Made by a program: the position numbers and the translations under genes
Notes under the pieces: model-generated
Told to the model about the DNA's origin: nothing
The model's input: the letters and a program-made list of their open reading frames with translations, nothing else
Database searches by the model: none
Shown: piece by piece, positions 19,405-27,498 of the stretch
Layout: each line of letters starts with the position of its first letter
How positions within the stretch are numbered: position 1 is the first letter of the stretch
DNA from: an uncultured Pelagibacteraceae bacterium
GTDB lineage: Bacteria; Pseudomonadota; Alphaproteobacteria; Pelagibacterales; Pelagibacteraceae
DNA: 64,000 nucleotides
Reading direction: 5' to 3'
Assembly: GCA_902535155.1 (NCBI GenBank)
Contig: CACASB010000001.1
Location: 1 to 64,000 of the forward strand

Positions 19405-21458
19405 AACTTACATATCGCCCAGAAATAGATGGCCTTAGGGCCATAGCAGTTGTTGCTGTTATCATCTATCACGCTCAAATTACAATTTTAAATTATCAAC
19501 CATTTAAAGGAGGGTTTATTGGTGTTGATATTTTTTTTGTTATTTCCGGTTATTTGATCACATCAATAATATTAAAAGAATTATTAGCCACTGGATCATT
19601 TTCATTTAAATATTTTTATGAAAGACGAATTAGGAGAATTCTTCCAGCATTGTTATTTGTGATGACTCTAACGCTTCCTCTTGGTTGGATGTATCTAATA
19701 CCAGTTTCCTTTATTGATTTTTCTAAGTCAATTTTATATTCACTAGGATTTAGTTCTAATTTGTATTTTCATTATAGTGGTCAACTATACGGTGCTGAAA
19801 ATGCTTTATTAATACCATTTCTTCATACTTGGTCACTATCTGTTGAAGAACAGTACTACATATTATTTCCAATAACTTTGCTTTTTATTTTTAAATATTT
19901 TAAAAAATATATAATTCATATCTTGTTTGTTTTTTTCTTCTCCAGCTTGTTTTTAGCTGATTGGGGAAGCAAAAATCATGCCTCTTTTGCATTTTATGCA
20001 TTACCTACAAGAGGATGGGAACTTATTTTAGGATCAATCCTGGCTTATTTTGAGTTGAAACTAAGACATAGAAATAAAAATAAATTATTTAATTTAGTCA
20101 TGCCGTCTGTTGGTTTGATTTTAATTTTATTTTCTATCCTTTTTTTTCATGATCAGATGTTTCATCCGTCATTTAAGGCGTTGATACCTGTTCTGGGTGT
20201 ATGCTTAATTATATGGTTTTCTAATAAAGACGAAATTGTTACACGAATACTATCAACTAAGCTATTTGTTGGTATAGGTTTGATTTCATATTCTTTATAT
20301 CTTTGGCATTATCCTATTTTTGCATTTGCCAGAATTATTGAATTTACTCAAGGGAATGTAATTAAAAAAATTTTATTAGGACTCATAATATTAGTTTTGT
20401 CTATTTTTTCTTACTATTTCATTGAGAGACCCTCAAGAAATAAGAAGATTAGTTTTAATAGAATAATTAAAGTTTTAGTCTCGACAATTTTTTTTCTATC
20501 CATCTTTAATTTTTTAAGTGTTAGTCAAAATGGTTATGAAAATAGAGCAAACCTTCCTAAGGTTTTGGTTAATGCAAGTAAAAAACTCGAATATAGAAGT
20601 ATGCAACAAAATAATATTTCATGTCACGATAGAATAGGAAGAAATGGTTTTTGTATATTTAACGAATTACCAGACAACATTGGTGACATAATTTTATTAG
20701 GAGACTCTCAAACAGATGCCTTATTGGGTAATTTTGTAGAACAAGTTTCAAATACTAAATTTAGATTAATACATATGAGCTATAGTGGGAACTTGTATCT
20801 ACCAAATTTTGTGAGAGTGAATAAAAAAAATAAAATTATCGTACAAGATGAAATTTGGCATGATTACAGGAGTGAATTTCTAAATAAGAAAACACATAAA
20901 AATACATATGTCATTATTTTCGGAAGATATGATTTTTACTTCGAAAAAAATTTGAAAATCTCTAATAATCTAATTGTTAAAGTAGAAGAGGATTATTCCT
21001 ACATTGAAAGAAATAAATTAGATCTGAAATATGAAGAAAGAATTAAATTATTTAAAGAAAAATTTAAAAATACAATAGAAAATTTATCAATAAATAAAAA
21101 GGTTTTTGTTTTATATCCAACACCTGTTTCAGGTGAAAAAATTTTTCAAAGAATTTTAAAAAATAAAAAAAAAATATCTGAAAATAAAAAATATTATCTA
21201 AGTGATATTGTTAACTATTCATCAAAATTTCATAAAGAATATTTTTCTGAAGAGATAGAGTTATTGGAAAGTTTAAATTCTGATAACGTCTATAAAATTA
21301 AATCAGATGAATTATTTTGTCCTGATGAACAATGTTTTCTTTACGATAATGAGAATGTATACATATTTGATACAAATCATCCTTCCTATAAAGGAAGTCA
21401 AATGATCAATGATTTGATAATGAAAAAAATTAATCAAATTGAGTTAAAATCAAATTAA
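19401..21458 (+). CDS. Acyltransferase 3 (OafA/YrhL) with C-terminal SGNH-like domain, GTG start
   Basis: YRPEIDGLRAIAVVAVIIYHA, EERRIRRILPAL-type, LLGDSQTDAL, DTNHPSYKG. Confidence 0.92.
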   Translation: MKLTYRPEIDGLRAIAVVAVIIYHAQITILNYQPFKGGFIGVDIFFVISGYLITSIILKELLATGSFSFKYFYERRIRRILPALLFVMTLTLPLGWMYLIPVSFIDFSKSILYSLGFSSNLYFHYSGQLYGAENALLIPFLHTWSLSVEEQYYILFPITLLFIFKYFKKYIIHILFVFFFSSLFLADWGSKNHASFAFYALPTRGWELILGSILAYFELKLRHRNKNKLFNLVMPSVGLILILFSILFFHDQMFHPSFKALIPVLGVCLIIWFSNKDEIVTRILSTKLFVGIGLISYSLYLWHYPIFAFARIIEFTQGNVIKKILLGLIILVLSIFSYYFIERPSRNKKISFNRIIKVLVSTIFFLSIFNFLSVSQNGYENRANLPKVLVNASKKLEYRSMQQNNISCHDRIGRNGFCIFNELPDNIGDIILLGDSQTDALLGNFVEQVSNTKFRLIHMSYSGNLYLPNFVRVNKKNKIIVQDEIWHDYRSEFLNKKTHKNTYVIIFGRYDFYFEKNLKISNNLIVKVEEDYSYIERNKLDLKYEERIKLFKEKFKNTIENLSINKKVFVLYPTPVSGEKIFQRILKNKKKISENKKYYLSDIVNYSSKFHKEYFSEEIELLESLNSDNVYKIKSDELFCPDEQCFLYDNENVYIFDTNHPSYKGSQMINDLIMKKINQIELKSN

Positions 21459-21472
21459 ATTTTGAGTTGTTA

Positions 21473-22147
21473 TTACTTTTTGATAAATAAAACATCTATA
21501 AAGCTTATACCTTTTTTAACATAGTAAACTTTTAATATTTTATGAAAAATAAAGTTTCTTTGGTACAAAAAATTAATTATCTCAGAAGGGTTGTAAGTTT
21601 TGATATTCTGTAGTCTTAACTCAATGATGCAATACTCAACAACTCCTAGTAATTTTTCCGATCCTTTTAAAACTTCGAGCTCATAACCTTCAGTGTCAAT
21701 TTTTAAAACAGTATTTTTAAGATCTTCACATGAAATTATGCTGTCGAGAAAATCTAGATTTACTTGAATTTTTTTTTCTAACTTATAATCCTCCCTTTGT
21801 AAAAAAGAGGAGGTGTGGCCAAAGTCATAAAAATCAAATATCCCTTTATTATTACCTGCTGCAAATTTGTATAATTTCCCATTAAATTTTTTTAATAAAA
21901 TATTTTCAATATGTTTCCAAAAAATTGGGTTTGGCTCAACAAAATGAAAATATGCCTTCGGAAAATTTTTGAGAAGTTCCTTAGTTCCGTGGGCTACTCC
22001 GACATCAATAACATTATCAATTTTTAAATCAGCTAAATAATTTATTTTTTTTGAGTAAAATAATTGGAAATTAAAAATTTTAAATATTTTTCGTAAAAAT
22101 TTAAGTGCTTTTAATTTTTGTTTATAATTAAGCATATTGCATAACAA
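21473..22147 (-). CDS. FkbM-family methyltransferase
   Basis: NVIDVGVAHGTKELLKNFPKAYFHFVEPNP, KIDTEGYELEVLKGSE. Confidence 0.87.
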   Translation of the reverse strand: MLCNMLNYKQKLKALKFLRKIFKIFNFQLFYSKKINYLADLKIDNVIDVGVAHGTKELLKNFPKAYFHFVEPNPIFWKHIENILLKKFNGKLYKFAAGNNKGIFDFYDFGHTSSFLQREDYKLEKKIQVNLDFLDSIISCEDLKNTVLKIDTEGYELEVLKGSEKLLGVVEYCIIELRLQNIKTYNPSEIINFLYQRNFIFHKILKVYYVKKGISFIDVLFIKK

Positions 22148-22264
22148 GGTTTAAACATATAAATTATAAAAAATATACACTCCACAAAGTAAAGTAAATA
22201 TATTAGTTGATTACAATAAAGTTTTTTTATTTCTCAGGAATCTTGGGATAATTATTTAAATTAA

Positions 22265-22296
22265 GGGGCGTTCTGTTGCTGGGTGCCCCAAACCCC
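22265..22296 (+). other. GC-rich hairpin (candidate structured RNA or regulatory element)
   Basis: GGGGCGTTC-TGTTGCT-GGGTGCCCC-AAA-CCCC; 9-bp stem including G-U pairs valid only as + strand RNA. Confidence 0.5.
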
Positions 22297-22303
22297 AAAG
22301 AAT

Positions 22304-22510
22304 TTATCCTTTAAACATTTCTAGTGCTTTATTAAGAAGATCTACTGATTTTTTGTGCTCACCACTATCGTGGGCCTTCATTCCAGCATCTCTTAATTCT
22401 TGAGCTTCTGCAATTTTTGCATCAAGATTTTTTGCCATCATTGGGCATGAACCTGCAAATACAGAACTCGAAAATAATACAAAAGATAAAATTAACGCTA
22501 GTTTTTTCAT
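22304..22510 (-). CDS. Small secreted protein, 68 aa
   Basis: Signal peptide MKKLALILSFVLFSSSVFA; helical TPR-like mature part. Confidence 0.8.
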   Translation of the reverse strand: MKKLALILSFVLFSSSVFAGSCPMMAKNLDAKIAEAQELRDAGMKAHDSGEHKKSVDLLNKALEMFKG

Positions 22511-22620
22511 AAATATCCTTCCGTGTTTTTAGATATGGTTATTGATTATTAAATTTTAAGCAACAGAGTGTCACACTAATTAAGCTATAAAATCTTAGTT
22601 ATTAAATATATATAGTCTCA

Positions 22621-22923
22621 ATGTTTATAGCTATGAATAGATTTAAGATTGTACTTGGTAAAGAAAAAAACTTTGAGAGTGTGTGGAGAAATAGAGATAC
22701 TCATTTAAAAGGTGTGCCAGGCTTTAAAGAATTTCATCTAGTTAAGGGAAACACTAACGAAGAATTCACTTTATATGCATCACACAGTATATGGAATTCA
22801 AAAGAGGATTTTATCAATTGGACTAAATCAGAAGCCTTCAGATTGGCTCATAAGAATGCGGGTCAACATCAAGACCTTTACTTGGGCGCACCTAACTTTG
22901 AGGGATTTGAGGTAATTTTATAA
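22621..22923 (+). CDS. Antibiotic biosynthesis monooxygenase (ABM/HmoA-like) family protein
   Basis: MFIAMNRFKIVLGKEKNFESVWRNRDTHLKGVPGFKEFHLVKG. Confidence 0.85.
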   Translation: MFIAMNRFKIVLGKEKNFESVWRNRDTHLKGVPGFKEFHLVKGNTNEEFTLYASHSIWNSKEDFINWTKSEAFRLAHKNAGQHQDLYLGAPNFEGFEVIL

Positions 22924-23315
22924 TGATTGAACAAAGCATTACAAATTTAACTGCAATACTTTTGGGAATTATGCTTTTTTTTTCATTTGTTGTTGCGCCA
23001 TCTACATTTAGATTTTTAAATGAAAAATATGCTAGAAAATTTATAAGGGGTATATTTCCTTTATACTACTTACTAAATCTTGGTATTAGTCTAATTGTGG
23101 TGTTATTGATCGCTTACTTGAGTGATTTTACTCTTAAATTTTACTTAATGTTGTGTATTTTTATTTTATTTTTTATCTCTAATTTTTTTTTAATGCCATT
23201 AATAAATAAATTTAAAGATAGGAAAGAGGAAAAGTATTTTAAAATATCACATTTTGTATCTGTGCTTATAAATCTGGTGCAAATGATATTTCTATCAATA
23301 ATACTAATAAAATAA
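22923..23315 (+). CDS. DUF4149-like integral membrane protein
   Basis: 130 aa, four hydrophobic segments, VVAPSTFRFL. Confidence 0.6.
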   Translation: MIEQSITNLTAILLGIMLFFSFVVAPSTFRFLNEKYARKFIRGIFPLYYLLNLGISLIVVLLIAYLSDFTLKFYLMLCIFILFFISNFFLMPLINKFKDRKEEKYFKISHFVSVLINLVQMIFLSIILIK

Positions 23316-23791
23316 TGAAATCTGATTTAAATAAAAGAACTTTTATAAAATGGTTTGGAATTACATTTTTTTCCTTTTTTTTAATACCACTTAAATTTGC
23401 AAAAGCTGTTACAAAAAAAATCATTAATGAAAATCTCACCAAAAAACAAAAAGAAATAATGTTTAATGAAGGGACAGAAAGGCCATTTACAAGTGATCTT
23501 TTGAATGAAAAAAGAGCAGGTTTTTATCATTGCGCAAACTGTGGTGCAAAATTATTTGCATCAACTACTAAGTTTGATAGTGGAACTGGCTGGCCATCTT
23601 TTACTGAAGCTTTGCCAGGTGCTTTTAAAACCAAAATTGATTACTCATTTGGAATAAAAAGAATTGAATATCATTGTGCTAAATGTGGTGTGCATCATGG
23701 TCATGTGTTCGCTGATGGTCCAAGCGAAACAGGAAAAAGATTTTGTAATAATGGTCTATGTTTAATTTTTAAGCCGACAAGTAGTAACTAA
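23315..23791 (+). CDS. msrB: Peptide-methionine (R)-S-oxide reductase with N-terminal export signal
   Basis: GTGWPSF, CAKCGVHHGHVF, RFCNNGLCL; hydrophobic N-terminus after KRTFIKW. Confidence 0.95.
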   Translation: MKSDLNKRTFIKWFGITFFSFFLIPLKFAKAVTKKIINENLTKKQKEIMFNEGTERPFTSDLLNEKRAGFYHCANCGAKLFASTTKFDSGTGWPSFTEALPGAFKTKIDYSFGIKRIEYHCAKCGVHHGHVFADGPSETGKRFCNNGLCLIFKPTSSN

Positions 23792-23795
23792 TCTA

Positions 23796-23900
23796 TTATT
23801 TTTTTCTTTTAAAACTGCCTTTGCCCTTTTTAGGTTTGATTATTCTAGGTTTATATTTTTTTGTAAACAAATCTTTTTTAAGTGGATTTTTCTTACTCAT
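23796..23900 (-). CDS. ArfA-like alternative ribosome-rescue factor, 34 aa (not in ORF track)
   Basis: MSKKNPLKKDLFTKKYKPRIIKPKKGKGSFKRKK resembles E. coli ArfA ...[21 protein letters not shown]...; ATGAGTAA overlap with the upstream regulator. Confidence 0.6.
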   Translation of the reverse strand: MSKKNPLKKDLFTKKYKPRIIKPKKGKGSFKRKK

Positions 23901-24492
23901 TGATTATGTATCCATCTTTTTTACTTTGAATAAATAAATCATCATTAAAAGTATCTTTTATTTTTTTTCTTAATCTATAAATATGAGTTTCAACAGTATG
24001 TGTTTCTAGATCATCTCTATATTTCCAAACCTCTTTTTGAAGAAAATCTACTTTAACAGGCTTATCTTTATTTTTTAGAAATATAATAGTATCAATTTCT
24101 CTTTCAGTTAATTTTAATTCATTGCCAGATTTTTTTAATTTTCTGGTATTAATATCTAAAGTATATTTGTTTACAGTAATATTTGACTGGGCTGAATAAC
24201 TTTGTTGTATTAACCTGGCATTTAATTGATCAATTAAACTTGATATTTTTATAGGAAATTTTTTAATACAATGAATTTGTTTTTCATCTGTTTTACTTTT
24301 TATAAAGGTAAAATCTTTTTGATTTACAAGAACTATTGAATTTTCCAAAATCGTTCTGTCTTTGTCTATTTTTTTAAATAAATCTTTTTTTTCATTAAAG
24401 TTATGGATCTCATAATTAAAACAGTCTTTAATTTCTGTAATAATTTTATCTAATTCTGGTATATTTAAAATATGCAATTTTCGAGAAAGCAT
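23893..24492 (-). CDS. OmpR-type winged-helix transcriptional regulator with degenerate receiver region
   Basis: ELKLTEREIDTIIFL, ETHTVETHIYRLRKKI, DGYIINE; no clear phospho-acceptor Asp. Confidence 0.85.
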   Translation of the reverse strand: MLSRKLHILNIPELDKIITEIKDCFNYEIHNFNEKKDLFKKIDKDRTILENSIVLVNQKDFTFIKSKTDEKQIHCIKKFPIKISSLIDQLNARLIQQSYSAQSNITVNKYTLDINTRKLKKSGNELKLTEREIDTIIFLKNKDKPVKVDFLQKEVWKYRDDLETHTVETHIYRLRKKIKDTFNDDLFIQSKKDGYIINE

Positions 24493-24503
24493 CAGATTAT
24501 ATT

Positions 24504-24995
24504 ATGCTATTAAAATTAAAAAATAAAGAATACTTAATTATTGATGAATTTAAGTTTAAATGCTCTATAGGTAAAAACGGTTTAAAATCAAAAAAAAAAG
24601 AGGGAGACAAATGTACTCCAAAAGGGAATTTTCGCATTGGAAAAGTTTATTATCGCGCAGACAGACTTAATAAGCCTGAAACAAATTTAAATACAAAAAT
24701 TATTACAAAAAACATGGGATGGTGTGATGACCCTTTTAATAAAAATTATAATAAAGAAATCATTCTTAATAAAAAAAATAAAGGTGAAAAACTTTTTAGA
24801 AAAGATTACGCTTATGATATTTTAATTACAATTGAATATAATACAAAAAATATACGTGCATTTAAAGGAAGTGCAATTTTTATTCATTTAACAAAAAACT
24901 ATAAACCTACCTTAGGATGTATTGCTTTAAAAAAAAATGATTTATTAGTATTACTAAAAATAATTAAACCAAATACAAAAATTAAAATTAATTAA
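24504..24995 (+). CDS. L,D-transpeptidase (YkuD-like catalytic domain)
   Basis: CTPKGNFRIG, IFIHLTKNYKPTLGCIAL catalytic His/Cys pattern. Confidence 0.85.
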   Translation: MLLKLKNKEYLIIDEFKFKCSIGKNGLKSKKKEGDKCTPKGNFRIGKVYYRADRLNKPETNLNTKIITKNMGWCDDPFNKNYNKEIILNKKNKGEKLFRKDYAYDILITIEYNTKNIRAFKGSAIFIHLTKNYKPTLGCIALKKNDLLVLLKIIKPNTKIKIN

Positions 24996-25633
24996 TCTCT
25001 AGAGCCAAATATTTTAGAACCAATTCTTATAAATGTAGAGCCTTGTTTTATGGCTTCTAAATAATCATTAGACATGCCCATGCTAATCTCCGTTAAACCC
25101 AAATTATTAGACAATTCATTCATTTTTTTAAAATAGGGTAAAGAGTCTTTATCAAATGGTGGGATGCTCATTAAACCAATTATTTTTAAATTAAATTCTT
25201 CAATACATTTCCTATAAAAATTTTCTAAATCAGCCTCATCCACCCCTCCTTTTTGAGGTTCGTTCCCTATATTGACTTGAATAAACATTTTGGGTTTAAA
25301 ATTTTTTTTAATTTGTTGTTCTGAGATTTTGCTAGCAAGTTTTAAGCTATCTAAAGAATGAATATAATCAAATAAAGGAAGTACAAATTTAACTTTATTA
25401 GTTTGCAATTTTCCTAATAGATGAAGTTTAATGTTGGGGAAGTCCTGTTTGATACTTGCCCATTTTTCAAGAGCCTCTTGAACTTTATTTTCACCAAAAT
25501 CATTGTGGCCCTCGTTTATAACTGGCAATATGTGACTGATTGGAAAAGTTTTGGAAACAGCTACTAGTTTTACATTCTTTTTTTTTGAAATTTCTTGCTT
25601 TATTAAATTATAATTTTTTAATACGTTTTCCAT
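24992..25633 (-). CDS. YggS-family PLP homeostasis protein
   Basis: LVAVSKTFP, HLLGKLQTNKVK, MSIPP, GMSNDYLEAIKQGSTFIRIGSKIFG. Confidence 0.95.
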   Translation of the reverse strand: MENVLKNYNLIKQEISKKKNVKLVAVSKTFPISHILPVINEGHNDFGENKVQEALEKWASIKQDFPNIKLHLLGKLQTNKVKFVLPLFDYIHSLDSLKLASKISEQQIKKNFKPKMFIQVNIGNEPQKGGVDEADLENFYRKCIEEFNLKIIGLMSIPPFDKDSLPYFKKMNELSNNLGLTEISMGMSNDYLEAIKQGSTFIRIGSKIFGSRD

Positions 25634-26188
25634 ATGTTCAAATCTATTTACTATTATATAGATAAATTCAATAGAGATGAAATTGACAAATTAGATATTT
25701 CAATCTCTATAATTTATAGAAATTATACAGATAAAATTAACATTAAAGAAATTAAAAATTTATTAAATTGTTGCAAAAAGAGGAATAGAAAAGTTTACAT
25801 ATCTAATAACTTAAAATTAGCTTTAAAATTTAATTTCAACGGTATTTATATACCCTCGTCGAATAAACTTTTAAATTTTAAAAATATCGCTAAGAAAAAA
25901 TTTGAGGTAATTGGATCAGCTCACAATATTAATGAAATAATTAACAAAGAAAAACAAGGCTGCACACAGATTTTTTTATGTCCAGTTTTTAAAACAAAGA
26001 AAAATAAAAGTTTTTTGGGGCCCACGAAGTTTAACTTAATTAGACTTTGTGCAAGAAAAGATATCATTGCCCTTGGTGGGATAAACAATGAAACTATTAA
26101 ATATTTAAAAATGTGTAATATAAAAGGCTTCGCAGGTATATCTTGGATAAAAAAAAACGGCCCGAGTATAAATACTGGGCCGTTTTAA
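25634..26188 (+). CDS. Thiamine-phosphate synthase-like (ThiE/TenI) protein
   Basis: VIGSAHNINEI, FLCPVFKTKKNKS, ALGGINNETI, GFAGISWI. Confidence 0.85.
   Translation: MFKSIYYYIDKFNRDEIDKLDISISIIYRNYTDKINIKEIKNLLNCCKKRNRKVYISNNLKLALKFNFNGIYIPSSNKLLNFKNIAKKKFEVIGSAHNINEIINKEKQGCTQIFLCPVFKTKKNKSFLGPTKFNLIRLCARKDIIALGGINNETIKYLKMCNIKGFAGISWIKKNGPSINTGPF
26154..26186. terminator. Bidirectional-type rho-independent terminator between the thiE-like gene and the porin
   Basis: AAAACGGCCCGAGTATAAATACTGGGCCGTTTT; minus direction followed by a T9 run; overlaps the 3' end of the upstream CDS. Confidence 0.9.
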
Positions 26189-26206
26189 ATTTAGTATAAA
26201 ATTAAA

Positions 26207-27310
26207 TTAGAACGCAAGTCCTAAAGCAATTTCAGTTACTTTTGAGTCATCAGCGTCTTCATCAAATGCTGGGTTTTCCACTTCCATTTGATAAGCTTTG
26301 ATTGACATACCACCCATTGAGTATGCAAGTTGAATTGCATCAATCTTTTGGTCTACGTCAGCAATCGCTGTCGTTGCGTGATCCTGAGCATTATATGTCT
26401 CAACTGACTCAGTGTAAGAAATTGAGAAATTGTCGTTTACGTTAAACGCAATACCAATTTGATCACCCTCTGTGAAACCACCAGATGTTCTTAGTGTTTT
26501 CGGAGAGTCTGTAGCAACTACAGCTGTTTGTGCAACACCAGCATCTACATAGAACTGTGAGTAACCAACTGATACTGGACCGAAGTTATACTTCGCATAC
26601 CAAACACCGTTGAACTCATCTTGTACTGCATCAGCTGCACCTGCTGCTGCTGCACCATTGACTGGAGTTACGTTTTCTCTTGTAGCACCATAAACACCAA
26701 TTTTAAGAGCATCGTAACCAATTGTTATACCAGCTTCTTGACCTGATCCGTATGTTGCGTTTGCTGTTTTTGCAATACCACCGTCACCTGTTTCAGCGTC
26801 GTTTGCATCAGATGCATAACCTACGTCTAAAGTTATTGACGCACCACCGAATTCAAATGTAGGTGATGTGTATGTAATGTGGTTGTTATCCATGAAGTCA
26901 CCAACTTTGTTTTGCGTAACAGTTGCAGTAATATCTGAAATCTGTTCGTAAACTTGTGGTACTTCTTCATCGTATTTGTAGTGAGCTGCACCGCTGTGAT
27001 GACCTAACAAGAACGAACCAAATGATGGTGTCGAAATTGATAAGTAACCAGACGTTAAATTGTCCTGAGTGTCAACAGTAGCTGTTGCAATAGTAAATGT
27101 TGTACCATTGTCAAGCTCACCTGAACCTGTAAAAGCAACGTCTTTATCTACACCGATTGCTTTACCAGTTGTGTTATTTATGCTGTCAGCATGACCCCAC
27201 TTGTAAGTGACATTAGCACCACCAGTGACTGAAAGCTCTCCAGCATGAGCTGATACTGCTACTAACGAACCCGCTAGAGCTGTAAGCCCAACTTTTTTAA
27301 ATTTATTCAT
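26207..27310 (-). CDS. Outer-membrane porin
   Basis: Signal peptide MNKFKKVGLTALAGSLVAVSAHA, beta-barrel-like alternation, C-terminal LGLAF; start refined to 27310 with AAGGAG upstream. Confidence 0.9.
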   Translation of the reverse strand: MNKFKKVGLTALAGSLVAVSAHAGELSVTGGANVTYKWGHADSINNTTGKAIGVDKDVAFTGSGELDNGTTFTIATATVDTQDNLTSGYLSISTPSFGSFLLGHHSGAAHYKYDEEVPQVYEQISDITATVTQNKVGDFMDNNHITYTSPTFEFGGASITLDVGYASDANDAETGDGGIAKTANATYGSGQEAGITIGYDALKIGVYGATRENVTPVNGAAAAGAADAVQDEFNGVWYAKYNFGPVSVGYSQFYVDAGVAQTAVVATDSPKTLRTSGGFTEGDQIGIAFNVNDNFSISYTESVETYNAQDHATTAIADVDQKIDAIQLAYSMGGMSIKAYQMEVENPAFDEDADDSKVTEIALGLAF

Positions 27311-27420
27311 AAAGTACTCCTTTGTTTTAATATTCATATGAATAATGGGTTTCTATCAAAATTATTGTTCTGAAAGCTCAAAATTCGCTGTAAATTAACA
27401 TTTTTTATAAATGTGTGATA

Positions 27421-27459
27421 AAAATGTCACGATAAAATCATTGGATTTTGTGACATTTT
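27421..27459. repeat. Long inverted repeat between divergent porin and DUF3576 genes
   Basis: AAAATGTCAC-GAT-AAAATC-ATTG-GATTTT-GTGACATTTT. Confidence 0.75.
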
Positions 27460-27498
27460 GTTATAATTCATAAATTTATATTTTTAAGCATATTTTTT

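Noticed and set aside
27311-27337. Porin start at 27337 (MNIKTKEYF...)
   Set aside because: ATG at 27310 has AAGGAG at suitable spacing and begins a normal signal peptide
27412-27430. CRP/FNR-like TGTGA...TCAC site upstream of DUF3576
   Set aside because: Spacing is 8 rather than 6 and the half-sites are part of the larger inverted repeat
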